Source: JBDKGV01 sp039798005 (GTDB lineage Bacteria; Fibrobacterota; Fibrobacteria; UBA5070). Taken from it: 9,923 nt of DNA. The translations under genes were made by a program, and so were the position numbers. Location of the stretch: assembly GCA_039798005.1 (NCBI GenBank), contig JBDKGV010000124.1:1-9923 (forward strand), in the 5' to 3' direction. Under the pieces are notes generated by a model, which had not been told where the DNA came from, did not search any database, and saw nothing but the letters and a program-made list of their open reading frames with translations. Positions within the stretch are counted from its first letter, which is position 1. Every line of letters begins with the position of its first letter. Positions 1 to 6,136 of this stretch are shown here, in pieces.

Positions 1-1215
1 TGTGTTCCACTCGAGATCGGGGAGGAATGGTGCGATGTGTCTTGAATGGAAGGCTTGACAGGCCGCAGTGGTCGGTGGCTTGATCAATCCGGTCCAGCGG
101 CGCAGCGAGAGTGGCGGGAGCACGGTTTCCTGGTCGACCCAGTGGATGCGTCCGGCCGGAAGGACGATCGCTCCGGAGCGTGGTCTCAGCTGTCCGGCGC
201 AAAGGCGCAGCAGGGTGGATTTGCCGCATCCGTTGGGACCGTGCAGGAGGGCGACCTCGCCGAGGGAAAGGCTGAAGGAGAGATGGTGAAACAGCGATGG
301 TCCAAAGCCGAACTCCAGATGGTCCAGACTCAAGCGATCGCCATGGCGGGGCTGCGGTGAAATGGATCGGGGAAGGAGCGTCTGGGCGGCGCGGGTGACG
401 GCGGGCAGGGCCCTGCCCGCCTCGCGCACCGGGCGGTAGGCCAGGAGGGCAAGGGCAAGGAAGGACAGGAATTGTCCGATGGGAAGGTCGCCGGTGCGCC
501 ATTGCAGGAAGGCCAGTGCGCACAGCAGGATGGACACCCCATGGGCGGCGACTTCCATCAGGCTCTGGTACTTCTGCCATTGGACCGCATGGGCAAGGCG
601 AATCCGAAGGAAGGCCAGACTTTCCTTCCATCGTTGCTTGGAGATCTTGGTGGCAAAGCCGCCGGCGATGGCCTCAGGGAGCGCGCGACATGCCCAGAGT
701 TCTTCGGCTTCGAAATGCGCCTGCGCTTCCATGTCGGCATGGACCAAGGGGCGCAGCGCCTGGCTTCTTGTGCGTGAGGCCAGTCCGAGCATGATGGCGC
801 AAAGCAGGGCTCCCAAGGCAAGCGATGGGGCGAGGATGGCCATGGTGGGAACCAATAGTGCAAGGGAGAGGATGCCTGTGCGCAACTGCAGGGCCGCGCG
901 GGTTCCTGCTTCCAATGCCTGCAGTTGCTCTTGGAAGGGAGGCTGGAGCGCATTCCATGCGTGGTGGTGGAAATCGGTGCGGGAGCGAAGCGCCAGATGC
1001 TCGCCGGTGAGGTCGCGCCAAGCCGAAAAGAGAAGGCGCAAGGCAAGCAGGCCAACGAGCATCCCAAGCCAAGGGGCTTGGGCGTGGCTGGAAAAGTGCC
1101 GGAGCCAAAGGCCTACGGCGCTTTCACTGGCGGCCGTGAGCAGGGATGCAAGGCCCACGATCCACCACAGGCGTCTGGACCTTGTCTCGCGAAGCCACGA
1201 TGGGGGAAGAATCAC
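1..1215 (-). CDS. ABC exporter, fused transmembrane and ATP-binding domains (partial, C-terminus beyond window)
   Basis: This is a half-transporter of the ABC exporter type: a type-1 transmembrane domain followed by an ATPase domain, acting in the inner membrane. The window holds the first 405 residues, and the frame stays open to base 1. Hydrophobic segments near residues 15-35, 48-65, 125-165 and 235-275 form the membrane domain; the last carries the usual exporter pattern GQFLSFLALALLAYRP. Walker A is GPNGCGKST at residues 326-334. Signature motif, Walker B and H-loop would lie outside the window. Walker A is usually nearer residue 370 in exporters, so the membrane domain looks compact. 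The start is GTG at 1215-1213, overlapping the TGA of the upstream lipoprotein gene as GTGA, which suggests coupled translation; no Shine-Dalgarno is visible. The substrate cannot be told. A CydC/CydD-like transporter is possible but not shown. Confidence 0.85.
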   Translation of the reverse strand, partial: MILPPSWLRETRSRRLWWIVGLASLLTAASESAVGLWLRHFSSHAQAPWLGMLVGLLALRLLFSAWRDLTGEHLALRSRTDFHHHAWNALQPPFQEQLQALEAGTRAALQLRTGILSLALLVPTMAILAPSLALGALLCAIMLGLASRTRSQALRPLVHADMEAQAHFEAEELWACRALPEAIAGGFATKISKQRWKESLAFLRIRLAHAVQWQKYQSLMEVAAHGVSILLCALAFLQWRTGDLPIGQFLSFLALALLAYRPVREAGRALPAVTRAAQTLLPRSISPQPRHGDRLSLDHLEFGFGPSLFHHLSFSLSLGEVALLHGPNGCGKSTLLRLCAGQLRPRSGAIVLPAGRIHWVDQETVLPPLSLRRWTGLIKPPTTAACQAFHSRHIAPFLPDLEWNT

Positions 1216-3227
1216 GGCGCTTGGGTGCGTCGTCCGGCGATGCCCGTGGCAGGAAGGCAGCAGCGGAATCCGATGTTCTTGCTCAGGCCTGTGCGGGGTC
1301 TGGGGACCTTGACGGCCTTGACGAGGATGGAATCGCTCCATGCCAGATAATTGCGATAGCGACAGGCGGCACTGGACTTTGCGGTGGCGAGGTTGCTCGG
1401 GAGCAGCCAAGTTCCTCCCTTCAAGATGTGCACGCCGGTGAAGTTCGAGTCGGAACCGAAACTACCCGAGACGAGTTCGTGCAGAGGGCCAGCCAATCCG
1501 CGTACGCCCCACGGTCCGAGGCAACGAGGGTCGCGGCGCGTGAGCCAGCTGGAATCACCGGAGAACAGTCCGCAGCGATCGCGCAGCAGGCCGATGGAGT
1601 CATCGGACCCGGGCAGACCGGTGACTCCGTAGTGCAGAGCCGTCGAATCGCCATCCCCTTCGCAGGCGTGCTGCCACTGGGCTTCACTGCAGACCATGCC
1701 ACCAACGGAGTCGCAGGTGGATTGCGCCTGCGACCATGTCGTGGTGTCAATGAATCGACCCGCCGTGGTACGAGGCCAGGTTTCCATGCAGTAGGCGGGG
1801 ACGGAGGTGCGTGCGGTGTCCGTTCCGATCTTGGTGTAGCCTGCCCCGACGGCGGTGTAGCCCGCGGGACAGGTCAGGCCGGTGATGGCCGGACTGATGG
1901 GCATGGTGAAGATCTTTGTTGGAGTCGGAGTGCTTTGCGGATTGCCCGAAAGGTCGGACACCTCGAAGCGGATTGAATCCGTGCTTCCAGGATCGAGACT
2001 TCCCCAAGTCCAGGTCCATCGCGTTTTGTTCCAGCTCCAATTGCCGCTGGACCATTCGGTGCCGAGCCCTACGGTCGAATCGCCTTTGATCTCGACGGAG
2101 TCCACCCGGGTGCCATTGAGGATCGCGGTGATCCAGCGGATGTTGCGATTGGGAAATTTGGATGTGAGCGGTTCGGTATTTGCAATGAACGTGTCGCAGG
2201 CAGGACCGAATCCGACATTCGCAGCGGTTGGGGATTGAGGTTCGACTTGGATATCCGTCACGCCGACCGGGGGGAGCGAATCGCGCGTGGTGAAGATCTG
2301 TGAGGTGCTTGTCGATGTCTTGCCAAAGCGATCGACATACTGGACAAGCAGCGTGTAGGTGTGGAAAGGCCTCAAGCCCGACAGATGCAGCCGGAAGCCC
2401 GGTTGGTTGATCTTCGAGCTGTCGGTGAGGGAGTCCGCCCATTGAGCGGTGTCGGTGATCCGAGCCACATCGGCGACGCTCCAGACGTCCCCGACCTTGG
2501 AACTGTCGGTCTTCAGGAAGATGCGAGCGGAATCGCGCTGGTAGAGCCCGCGCCACATCATCCACCGGATGCTCTTGAGTTGACCGTACTGGTGAGAGAC
2601 GAAGCGGCTGGTCTGGTCGAAGACCGAATCCCAAGCGAACATGGCGCTGTCCGACCCGATATGGCGGCGGATGGCGGGAAGGGTCGGCGGGTATTCGTCG
2701 CCCAAGAAGAGGCGGTAGCGGATGGGCTGGCCGATGCTGCCATCGCCGTACTGGGCCCACGCGGTGAACCAGAATTCCCGGGTCGTGGGCGCCTTCATGC
2801 CACGGCACCCTTCAGGGCAAGCCACCCGATCCTTGTCCTTGAATACGGTGGTGGGGATGTCGAAGCTGGTCTTTTCCTTGGAGACGATCTGGAACTTGGC
2901 GGAAAATTCCTGTCCCAGCTCACCTCCGTTGCGCAGCCTCGTCACATCATCGTCGGTCAGGGTGTCGAAGAAGATGTAGGTGCGCTGCCAGCCATCGGGA
3001 CTCAGTGGCGGGTTCCAGGTGATCTGCCAGCCGGAGGCGCTGTCCCCCAAGCCGCGCATTCGGGCCGTGTCCAAGGCGGGGATGTTCAGGCCGGTGACGT
3101 TGCGGTCCGAGACGAAGACCTCGGTCGGGTCGGTCGTCGAGCAATGGGTCAGAAACAAAAGAACTCCCAAGGCCGCAAAGAGCCTTGGGAGTCTCGAGAA
3201 CAAGACGTGAAGGCGCAAAGCCCTCAC
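1212..3227 (-). CDS. Large multi-domain lipoprotein with C-terminal FGE/sulfatase-modifying-factor-like domain
   Basis: This 671-residue protein is predicted to be lipid-anchored. An Arg-rich N-terminus and hydrophobic core (residues 12-26) lead to a lipobox LTHC with Cys29. Residues about 65-445 look like three beta-sandwich (fibronectin III-like) units, for example FHTYTLLVQYVDRFGKTSTS at 288-307. Residues 453-659 resemble the formylglycine-generating-enzyme (SUMF1) fold: YCMETW near 479, EAQWQHACEG near 515, LGPWGVRGLAGPLHELVSG at 570-588, KGGTW at 603-607, CRYRN at 622-626 and NIGFRCC at 651-657. The paired catalytic cysteines of true FGE, expected just after GGTW, appear absent, so a binding or structural role is more likely than catalysis. 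The start is GTG at 3227, 4 bases after the rpmA stop; TTG at 3203 is an alternative giving a shorter signal peptide. The gene's 5' end contains the rpmA terminator. Its stop overlaps the ABC exporter start. Confidence 0.82.
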   Translation of the reverse strand: MRALRLHVLFSRLPRLFAALGVLLFLTHCSTTDPTEVFVSDRNVTGLNIPALDTARMRGLGDSASGWQITWNPPLSPDGWQRTYIFFDTLTDDDVTRLRNGGELGQEFSAKFQIVSKEKTSFDIPTTVFKDKDRVACPEGCRGMKAPTTREFWFTAWAQYGDGSIGQPIRYRLFLGDEYPPTLPAIRRHIGSDSAMFAWDSVFDQTSRFVSHQYGQLKSIRWMMWRGLYQRDSARIFLKTDSSKVGDVWSVADVARITDTAQWADSLTDSSKINQPGFRLHLSGLRPFHTYTLLVQYVDRFGKTSTSTSQIFTTRDSLPPVGVTDIQVEPQSPTAANVGFGPACDTFIANTEPLTSKFPNRNIRWITAILNGTRVDSVEIKGDSTVGLGTEWSSGNWSWNKTRWTWTWGSLDPGSTDSIRFEVSDLSGNPQSTPTPTKIFTMPISPAITGLTCPAGYTAVGAGYTKIGTDTARTSVPAYCMETWPRTTAGRFIDTTTWSQAQSTCDSVGGMVCSEAQWQHACEGDGDSTALHYGVTGLPGSDDSIGLLRDRCGLFSGDSSWLTRRDPRCLGPWGVRGLAGPLHELVSGSFGSDSNFTGVHILKGGTWLLPSNLATAKSSAACRYRNYLAWSDSILVKAVKVPRPRTGLSKNIGFRCCLPATGIAGRRTQAP
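3151..3192 (-). terminator. Rho-independent terminator of rplU-rpmA, inside the lipoprotein signal-peptide codons
   Basis: Read on the minus strand, an 11-bp perfect stem (3192-3182 with 3173-3163, ACTCCCAAGGC and its complement) closes an 8-base loop and is followed by TCTTTTGTTTCT (3162-3151). This is a canonical intrinsic terminator 40-80 bases after the rpmA stop. It falls entirely within codons 12-26 of the downstream lipoprotein gene. There is no T-tract on the plus-strand side, so it works only for minus-strand transcripts. Confidence 0.85.
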
Positions 3228-3228
3228 G
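3206..3228 (-). other. Hairpin over the lipoprotein start codon, sharing its loop with the following terminator
   Basis: Arms 3228-3221 and 3213-3206 pair over 8 bp (one G-U), with a 7-base loop that reads CTTTGCG on the minus strand. The same bases occur in the loop of the terminator just downstream. The hairpin covers the GTG start at 3227-3225, so it could hide that start from ribosomes or act as a weak first terminator (TCTTGTTCTC follows). Its function is inferred. Confidence 0.45.
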
Positions 3229-3231
3229 AGA

Positions 3232-3495
3232 TCACTCTGCCGCGGCAGGGACGACAGACACCTTCTGGCGCTGACGATCCACGCGCTCGAACTTCACCAC
3301 GCCGTCCGCAAGGGCGAAGATGGTGTAGTCCTTGCCAAGACCGACGTTGCGGCCCGGGTGGAACTTGGTGCCCAGCTGACGGATGATGATGTTGCCGGCG
3401 ATGACTTTCTCGCCGCCGAACTTCTTCACTCCGCGATATTGTGCATTGGAGTCGCGACCGTTGGAGGTCGAACCGAGACCTTTTTTGTGTGCCAT
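3232..3495 (-). CDS. rpmA: 50S ribosomal protein L27
   Basis: L27 is a large-subunit protein whose N-terminal tail reaches the peptidyl-transferase centre. The 87 residues match the family along their length: MAHKKGLGSTSNGRDSNAQ at the N-terminus, then YRGVKKFGGEKVIAGNIIIRQ and GTKFHPGRNVGLGKDYTIFA. There is no N-terminal cleavable extension of the Firmicutes type. It starts 15 bases after the rplU stop, with AAGGAA about 10 bases before the ATG. The classic rplU-rpmA pair is therefore one transcription unit, closed by the terminator at 3192-3151. The C-terminus ends in a short Ala tail. Confidence 0.98.
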   Translation of the reverse strand: MAHKKGLGSTSNGRDSNAQYRGVKKFGGEKVIAGNIIIRQLGTKFHPGRNVGLGKDYTIFALADGVVKFERVDRQRQKVSVVPAAAE

Positions 3496-3510
3496 TTTTC
3501 TGGGTTCCTT

Positions 3511-3960
3511 TTAGACGGCCTGGGCCTTGGCGATCTTTTCCTTGCGGGTCAGACGCGGGGTGGTACCGGAAGCGACGCGGGCCAGGTAGGCCTTGGCGCG
3601 ACGGCGGGCGGACTCGACGGAAGTGCCAGGGGCGCTCTGGTCGACAGCACCGCAGCTGAAGCGGGTGATGACCACTTCGGTGAAGGGCTGGCGATGGCCG
3701 TTCAAACGGCGCATGCCCTTGCGGCGCTTGCGACGGAAGACCAGAACCTTGTCGCCCTTGCCGTGGCAGAGGACTTCGGCTTCGATCTTGGCACCAGCGA
3801 CTTCAGGCAGACCCACGATGGAGGTCTGACCGTCGTTGAACAAGAGCACGTTTTCGAAAGCGACGGTCGTGCCGACCTGGATGTCCAGGGTGGGCAGACG
3901 CAGGACTTCGCCGAGCGAGACCTTGTTCTGAAAACCTTTGGCTTGGATGATGGAGTACAT
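3511..3960 (-). CDS. rplU: 50S ribosomal protein L21 with C-terminal extension
   Basis: L21 binds 23S rRNA in the large subunit. Residues 1-101 form the usual domain: MYSIIQAKGFQNKVSLGEVL at the start and the conserved basic segment FRRKRRKGMRRLNGHRQPFT at 75-94. The family is normally about 103 residues. This protein continues to 149 with a basic, Ala/Arg/Lys-rich extension that includes ESARRRAKAYLARVA. The start is supported by GAGGG at 3974-3970, 9 bases from the ATG, and by a promoter upstream. It is the first gene of the rplU-rpmA unit. Confidence 0.97.
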   Translation of the reverse strand: MYSIIQAKGFQNKVSLGEVLRLPTLDIQVGTTVAFENVLLFNDGQTSIVGLPEVAGAKIEAEVLCHGKGDKVLVFRRKRRKGMRRLNGHRQPFTEVVITRFSCGAVDQSAPGTSVESARRRAKAYLARVASGTTPRLTRKEKIAKAQAV

Positions 3961-3969
3961 GCGTTGATT

Positions 3970-3974
3970 CCCTC
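3970..3974 (-). promoter_or_regulatory. Ribosome binding site of rplU
   Basis: GAGGG on the minus strand lies 9 bases before the ATG at 3960. It is one of the few strong Shine-Dalgarno matches in the window and fixes the rplU start. Confidence 0.75.
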
Positions 3975-4000
3975 AAAGAGATCGGATACAGAGACGGCGC

Positions 4001-4028
4001 AACATAGAAAAAATCAGATTCTCGTCAA
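4001..4028 (-). promoter_or_regulatory. Sigma-70-type promoter of rplU-rpmA
   Basis: On the minus strand, -35 TTGACG (4028-4023) and -10 TATGTT (4006-4001) are separated by 16 bases that include a T-run. Transcription would begin near 3994, leaving a leader of about 35 bases before rplU. That is too short for an obvious structured L21 leader. Confidence 0.65.
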
Positions 4029-4083
4029 CGCTTTTTCTCTGCGTGGACAATTCCGTGACGCGACAAAGGTACATTGCCATGTC

Positions 4084-4470
4084 ATGATTGAACGAACTTT
4101 CCTTCCGGTTTCCTTCGAACCCGTGCCCGGGGACATCTCGTTGCGCGAGGTGCAGCGTCAGACCGACGAATGGATCAAGACGGTTGGCGTGCGCTACTTC
4201 AACGAACTCACGAATTTCGCCCAATTGGTCGAGGAGGTCGGGGAGTTGGGGCGTCTGGTGGCACGCACCTACGGCGAGCAATCCTTCAAGGAATCCGACA
4301 AGGGGCGCGACCTGGGCGATGAGATGGCCGACATCCTGTGGGTGCTCACGTGCATGGCCAACCAGACCGGGGTGGACTTGACGGAGGCGTTCCGCAAGAC
4401 GATCGAGAAGAAGACCGGGCGCGACTTCGATCGCCACCGCAACAATCCCAAGCTTTCCAGTAACGGCTGA
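4084..4470 (+). CDS. MazG-like nucleotide pyrophosphohydrolase
   Basis: This 128-residue protein belongs to the all-alpha NTP pyrophosphohydrolase (MazG/YpjD-like) superfamily, which hydrolyses nucleoside triphosphates to monophosphate and pyrophosphate, often clearing non-canonical nucleotides. The metal-binding acidic residues are visible: E51 and E54 in QLVEEVGE, and E80 and D83 in LGDEMADILW, about 25 residues apart as in the ExxE...ExxD pattern. TNFAQLVEEVGELGRLVAR and FRKTIEKKTGRDFDRHR are also typical. Length fits a single-domain member. It is the only protein gene on the plus strand and diverges from rplU. The ATG at 4084 fits the domain boundary; AAAGGT at 4065-4070 is a rather distant ribosome site. 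The exact substrate is unknown. Confidence 0.88.
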   Translation: MIERTFLPVSFEPVPGDISLREVQRQTDEWIKTVGVRYFNELTNFAQLVEEVGELGRLVARTYGEQSFKESDKGRDLGDEMADILWVLTCMANQTGVDLTEAFRKTIEKKTGRDFDRHRNNPKLSSNG

Positions 4471-4477
4471 GGGGCGC

Positions 4478-4514
4478 CTCTGGCTCGGCATCGCAATGGG
4501 GTGTCGAGCCAGAG
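4478..4514 (+). repeat. Long inverted repeat after the MazG-like gene
   Basis: Thirteen base pairs (4478-4490 with 4502-4514, CTCTGGCTCG and its complement at the base, one G-T) enclose an 11-base loop. No T-run follows, so it is not a simple terminator. It is the first of several hairpins packed into 4471-4620. Confidence 0.6.
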
Positions 4515-4536
4515 CGGGCTGCCTGCCAAGCCGCGG

Positions 4537-4579
4537 CTGCGCCGGGGTCTTGGGCCAAAGGCCGGCATCCCTGGCGCGG
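4537..4579 (+). repeat. Nested inverted repeat between the MazG-like gene and the terminator
   Basis: Outer arms 4537-4547 and 4569-4579 pair over 11 bp with G-T wobbles (core GCGCCGGGG with CCCTGGCGC). Inside them, GGCC at 4553-4556 and 4560-4563 forms a small inner hairpin around AAA. Such a branched palindrome resembles REP-type intergenic elements or a structured 3' end. Whether it recurs in the genome cannot be told here. Confidence 0.45.
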
Positions 4580-4589
4580 AGCACAAACA

Positions 4590-4620
4590 AAAAGCCCTCC
4601 GGTGTTGCCGGAGGGCTTTT
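4590..4620. terminator. Bidirectional Rho-independent terminator between the MazG-like gene and tRNA-Pro
   Basis: A 13-bp perfect stem (4590-4602 with 4608-4620; AAAAGCCCTCCGG and its complement) closes the 5-base loop TGTTG. T-rich tracts follow on both strands: TTTTGTCT on plus, TTTTTGTTTG on minus. It can end the plus-strand pyrophosphohydrolase transcript and the minus-strand tRNA transcript alike. Confidence 0.92.
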
Positions 4621-4625
4621 GTCTA

Positions 4626-4698
4626 TCGGGACGGCGGGATTCGAACCCACGACCTCTTGAACCCCATTCAAGTACGCTACCAGCTGCGCTACGTCCCG
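4626..4698 (-). tRNA. tRNA-Pro, anticodon GGG
   Basis: The 73-base sequence folds into a full cloverleaf: acceptor CGGGACG/CGTCCCG, D stem GCGC/GCGT with loop AGCTGGTA, anticodon stem CTTGA/TCAAG with loop ATGGGGT, T stem GTGGG/CCCGC with TTCGAAT, and discriminator A. The anticodon GGG (bases 4665-4663) reads CCC and CCU. G37 next to it is usual for proline tRNAs. The 3' CCA is not encoded and must be added by the nucleotidyltransferase. It has its own promoter upstream and a terminator just downstream. Confidence 0.96.
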
Positions 4699-4713
4699 GT
4701 TGGTAGGTGAGGA

Positions 4714-4741
4714 AAGATAAGCGATCCCGCGGATCTGTCAA
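4714..4741 (-). promoter_or_regulatory. Sigma-70-type promoter of tRNA-Pro
   Basis: On the minus strand, -35 TTGACA (4741-4736, perfect consensus) and -10 TATCTT (4719-4714) are 16 bases apart. Transcription would start near 4707, about 9 bases before the mature tRNA. The spacer contains the 13-base palindrome GATCCGCGGGATC (4735-4723), a possible operator. Confidence 0.8.
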
Positions 4742-4768
4742 AGAAAAACTCGATCCGCATCGGAGAAA

Positions 4769-5431
4769 TCACAGGACCAGCAGCAACTTGAGCAGACTGC
4801 GCTCCACGGCCAAGCAGGCATCCAATCGATCTTGGTTGACCTTGGGCTCGTCCAGCGTCAAGTCGACTTCCATCGGGTCCAGCACGAACTTGACCACGGC
4901 ATGGCCGATGTCGGCCTCGTGGCAAGGGCGGCACAGCAAGGCGCTGTCTTGGTCCACCGCATGGGCGCCGTAGCCGTGCCCGGACTCCTTCTTGTGGCTG
5001 GGCGTGACGCAGGGGACGGCCGTGGTCAGGAACTTGCCGGGATGCACCTTGCCGCCCAAGGCCTTGGAGACGGCGGCCAAGGAGAGGGCACGCGGAGGCC
5101 TTGGCGTATGCGGGCCGCGGCCGGGATCCAGGACCTCGTTGGCGTAATAGCCGAACCCACTGGGCATTCCCGGCTGGAGCGCGCCGCAGGGGCCACAAAT
5201 GAGGATCTCACGCGGAAAGGAGTCTTCCTGCAGAAAGGTCCGCAGTTGCGATTCTCCGATGGCGCCCGGGTCGACCCACAGGAGATCCCAAGAGGGAAGA
5301 CCGCGCTGCATCGGAGCGTTCGGGGAATGCCAGACCGTGCCGTCGGGACGATGGATTGCCGTATGGCTCCAGAGGCGGCCTCGGGAGCTTTCCGGCCGTG
5401 GGCGTACGCAGACGCACAGGCGCTCAAGCAT
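4769..5431 (-). CDS. Divergent nucleoside phosphorylase/nucleosidase-superfamily protein
   Basis: The 220 residues do not match a well-known named protein, but the order of motifs fits the PNP/UDP phosphorylase superfamily (COG0775-like: MTA/SAH nucleosidase, futalosine hydrolase, hopanoid-associated phosphorylase). ILICGPCGALQPGMPSG (76-92) sits where the family has a G-x-x-GGL-x-x-x-x-x-GD segment. FLTTAVPCVTPSHKK (134-148) resembles the lid region. AVDQDSA (158-164) sits where VDMES/A binds the ribose. VVKFVLDPMEVDL (179-191) replaces the V-x-SD-x-x-D segment that holds the catalytic Asp. The length is typical. The changed VDMES motif and the loss of Ser before the Asp make the activity uncertain. 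CRPCH at 168-171 looks like a haem motif, but there is no signal peptide. The gene follows hisH after an 81-base gap. The start ATG at 5431 has no clear Shine-Dalgarno. Confidence 0.55.
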   Translation of the reverse strand: MLERLCVCVRPRPESSRGRLWSHTAIHRPDGTVWHSPNAPMQRGLPSWDLLWVDPGAIGESQLRTFLQEDSFPREILICGPCGALQPGMPSGFGYYANEVLDPGRGPHTPRPPRALSLAAVSKALGGKVHPGKFLTTAVPCVTPSHKKESGHGYGAHAVDQDSALLCRPCHEADIGHAVVKFVLDPMEVDLTLDEPKVNQDRLDACLAVERSLLKLLLVL

Positions 5432-5512
5432 GGGACAAAAATAGCCTATCCCGATGCATCACATGGAGATAGGCGAGGAAATCTGCGTGAAACCCTGGAA
5501 TTCCGTGGACCG

Positions 5513-6136
5513 TCAGGGTGTCCAGCGAGCAAAGTTGCGCAGGAGCGCAAGGCCCGCTTCACCACTTTTCTCCGGGTGGAACTGGGTCGCGACCAAGTTC
5601 CCGCGTGCGAAGGCTGCCGTGAATTCCAAACCGCCGTACTCACTGGTGGCCAAGGTGAGGTTCGACTGGGAGGGTGCAGGGTAATAGCTGTGCACGTAAT
5701 AGAACATCGTCCCGGAAGGGATGCCTTCGGCGATGGGGTGCTCCATCCGCCACTCGACCGGATTCCAGCCCATGTGGGGAACCTTGGGGGCGCCGGGGGT
5801 ACGTGGGAAGGGGAAACGCTTCACTTCGCCAGGAACCAATCCCAAGCAAGGTGTACCGCCATCCTCCTGGCTTGAGTCCAGCAGGAGCTGGCAACCGATG
5901 CAGATGCCCAAGGTGGGCTTGCCCGCATCAAGAGCTTCACGCAAGGAGGCATCCAGACCGGAACGGCGGAGGTTGTCCATGCTTGCGGCTGCGGCGCCGA
6001 CGCCGGGAAACAGGACGCGATCCGAGGCCTTGACGACCTCGGGGGAATCCGTGACCACATGGGCGATCCCGAGGTGGTCCAAGACCGCCGAGACCGAGGC
6101 GAGGTTGCCGCCCTTGTAGTCGAGGACCGCGATCAT
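5513..6136 (-). CDS. hisH: Imidazole glycerol phosphate synthase, glutamine amidotransferase subunit
   Basis: HisH hydrolyses glutamine and channels ammonia to HisF, which makes IGP and AICAR in histidine synthesis. The 207 residues show the class-I amidotransferase layout: MIAVLDYKGGNLASV at the N-terminus, PGVGAAAASM for the oxyanion-side loop, nucleophile Cys79 in GICIGCQLL, HMGWNPV at 121-127, YYVHSYY at 146-152, and catalytic His187 and Glu189 in QFHPEKSG. The ATG at 6136-6134 overlaps the hisD TGA as ATGA, and AAGG lies 7 bases upstream within the hisD tail, so it is very probably translated with hisD. The frame stays open upstream through hisD, but family alignment fixes the start here. 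Neither hisA nor hisF follows in the window. Confidence 0.96.
   Translation of the reverse strand: MIAVLDYKGGNLASVSAVLDHLGIAHVVTDSPEVVKASDRVLFPGVGAAAASMDNLRRSGLDASLREALDAGKPTLGICIGCQLLLDSSQEDGGTPCLGLVPGEVKRFPFPRTPGAPKVPHMGWNPVEWRMEHPIAEGIPSGTMFYYVHSYYPAPSQSNLTLATSEYGGLEFTAAFARGNLVATQFHPEKSGEAGLALLRNFARWTP

Noticed and set aside
2361..3386. Plus-strand open frame opposite the lipoprotein and rpmA
   Set aside because: It crosses two genes on the other strand, including a certain ribosomal gene, and its product is low-complexity with no family resemblance.
3973..4671. Minus-strand open frame starting within tRNA-Pro
   Set aside because: Its first residues are a translation of the tRNA (a well-known annotation artefact), and the rest is antisense to the MazG-like gene.
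4915..4930. CxxCH haem-binding motif in the nucleosidase-like protein
   Set aside because: A single CRPCH in a protein without a signal peptide is unlikely to bind haem covalently.
4832..5875. Plus-strand open frame opposite the nucleosidase-like gene and hisH
   Set aside because: It spans the antisense of two genes and their gap, with no protein-like features.
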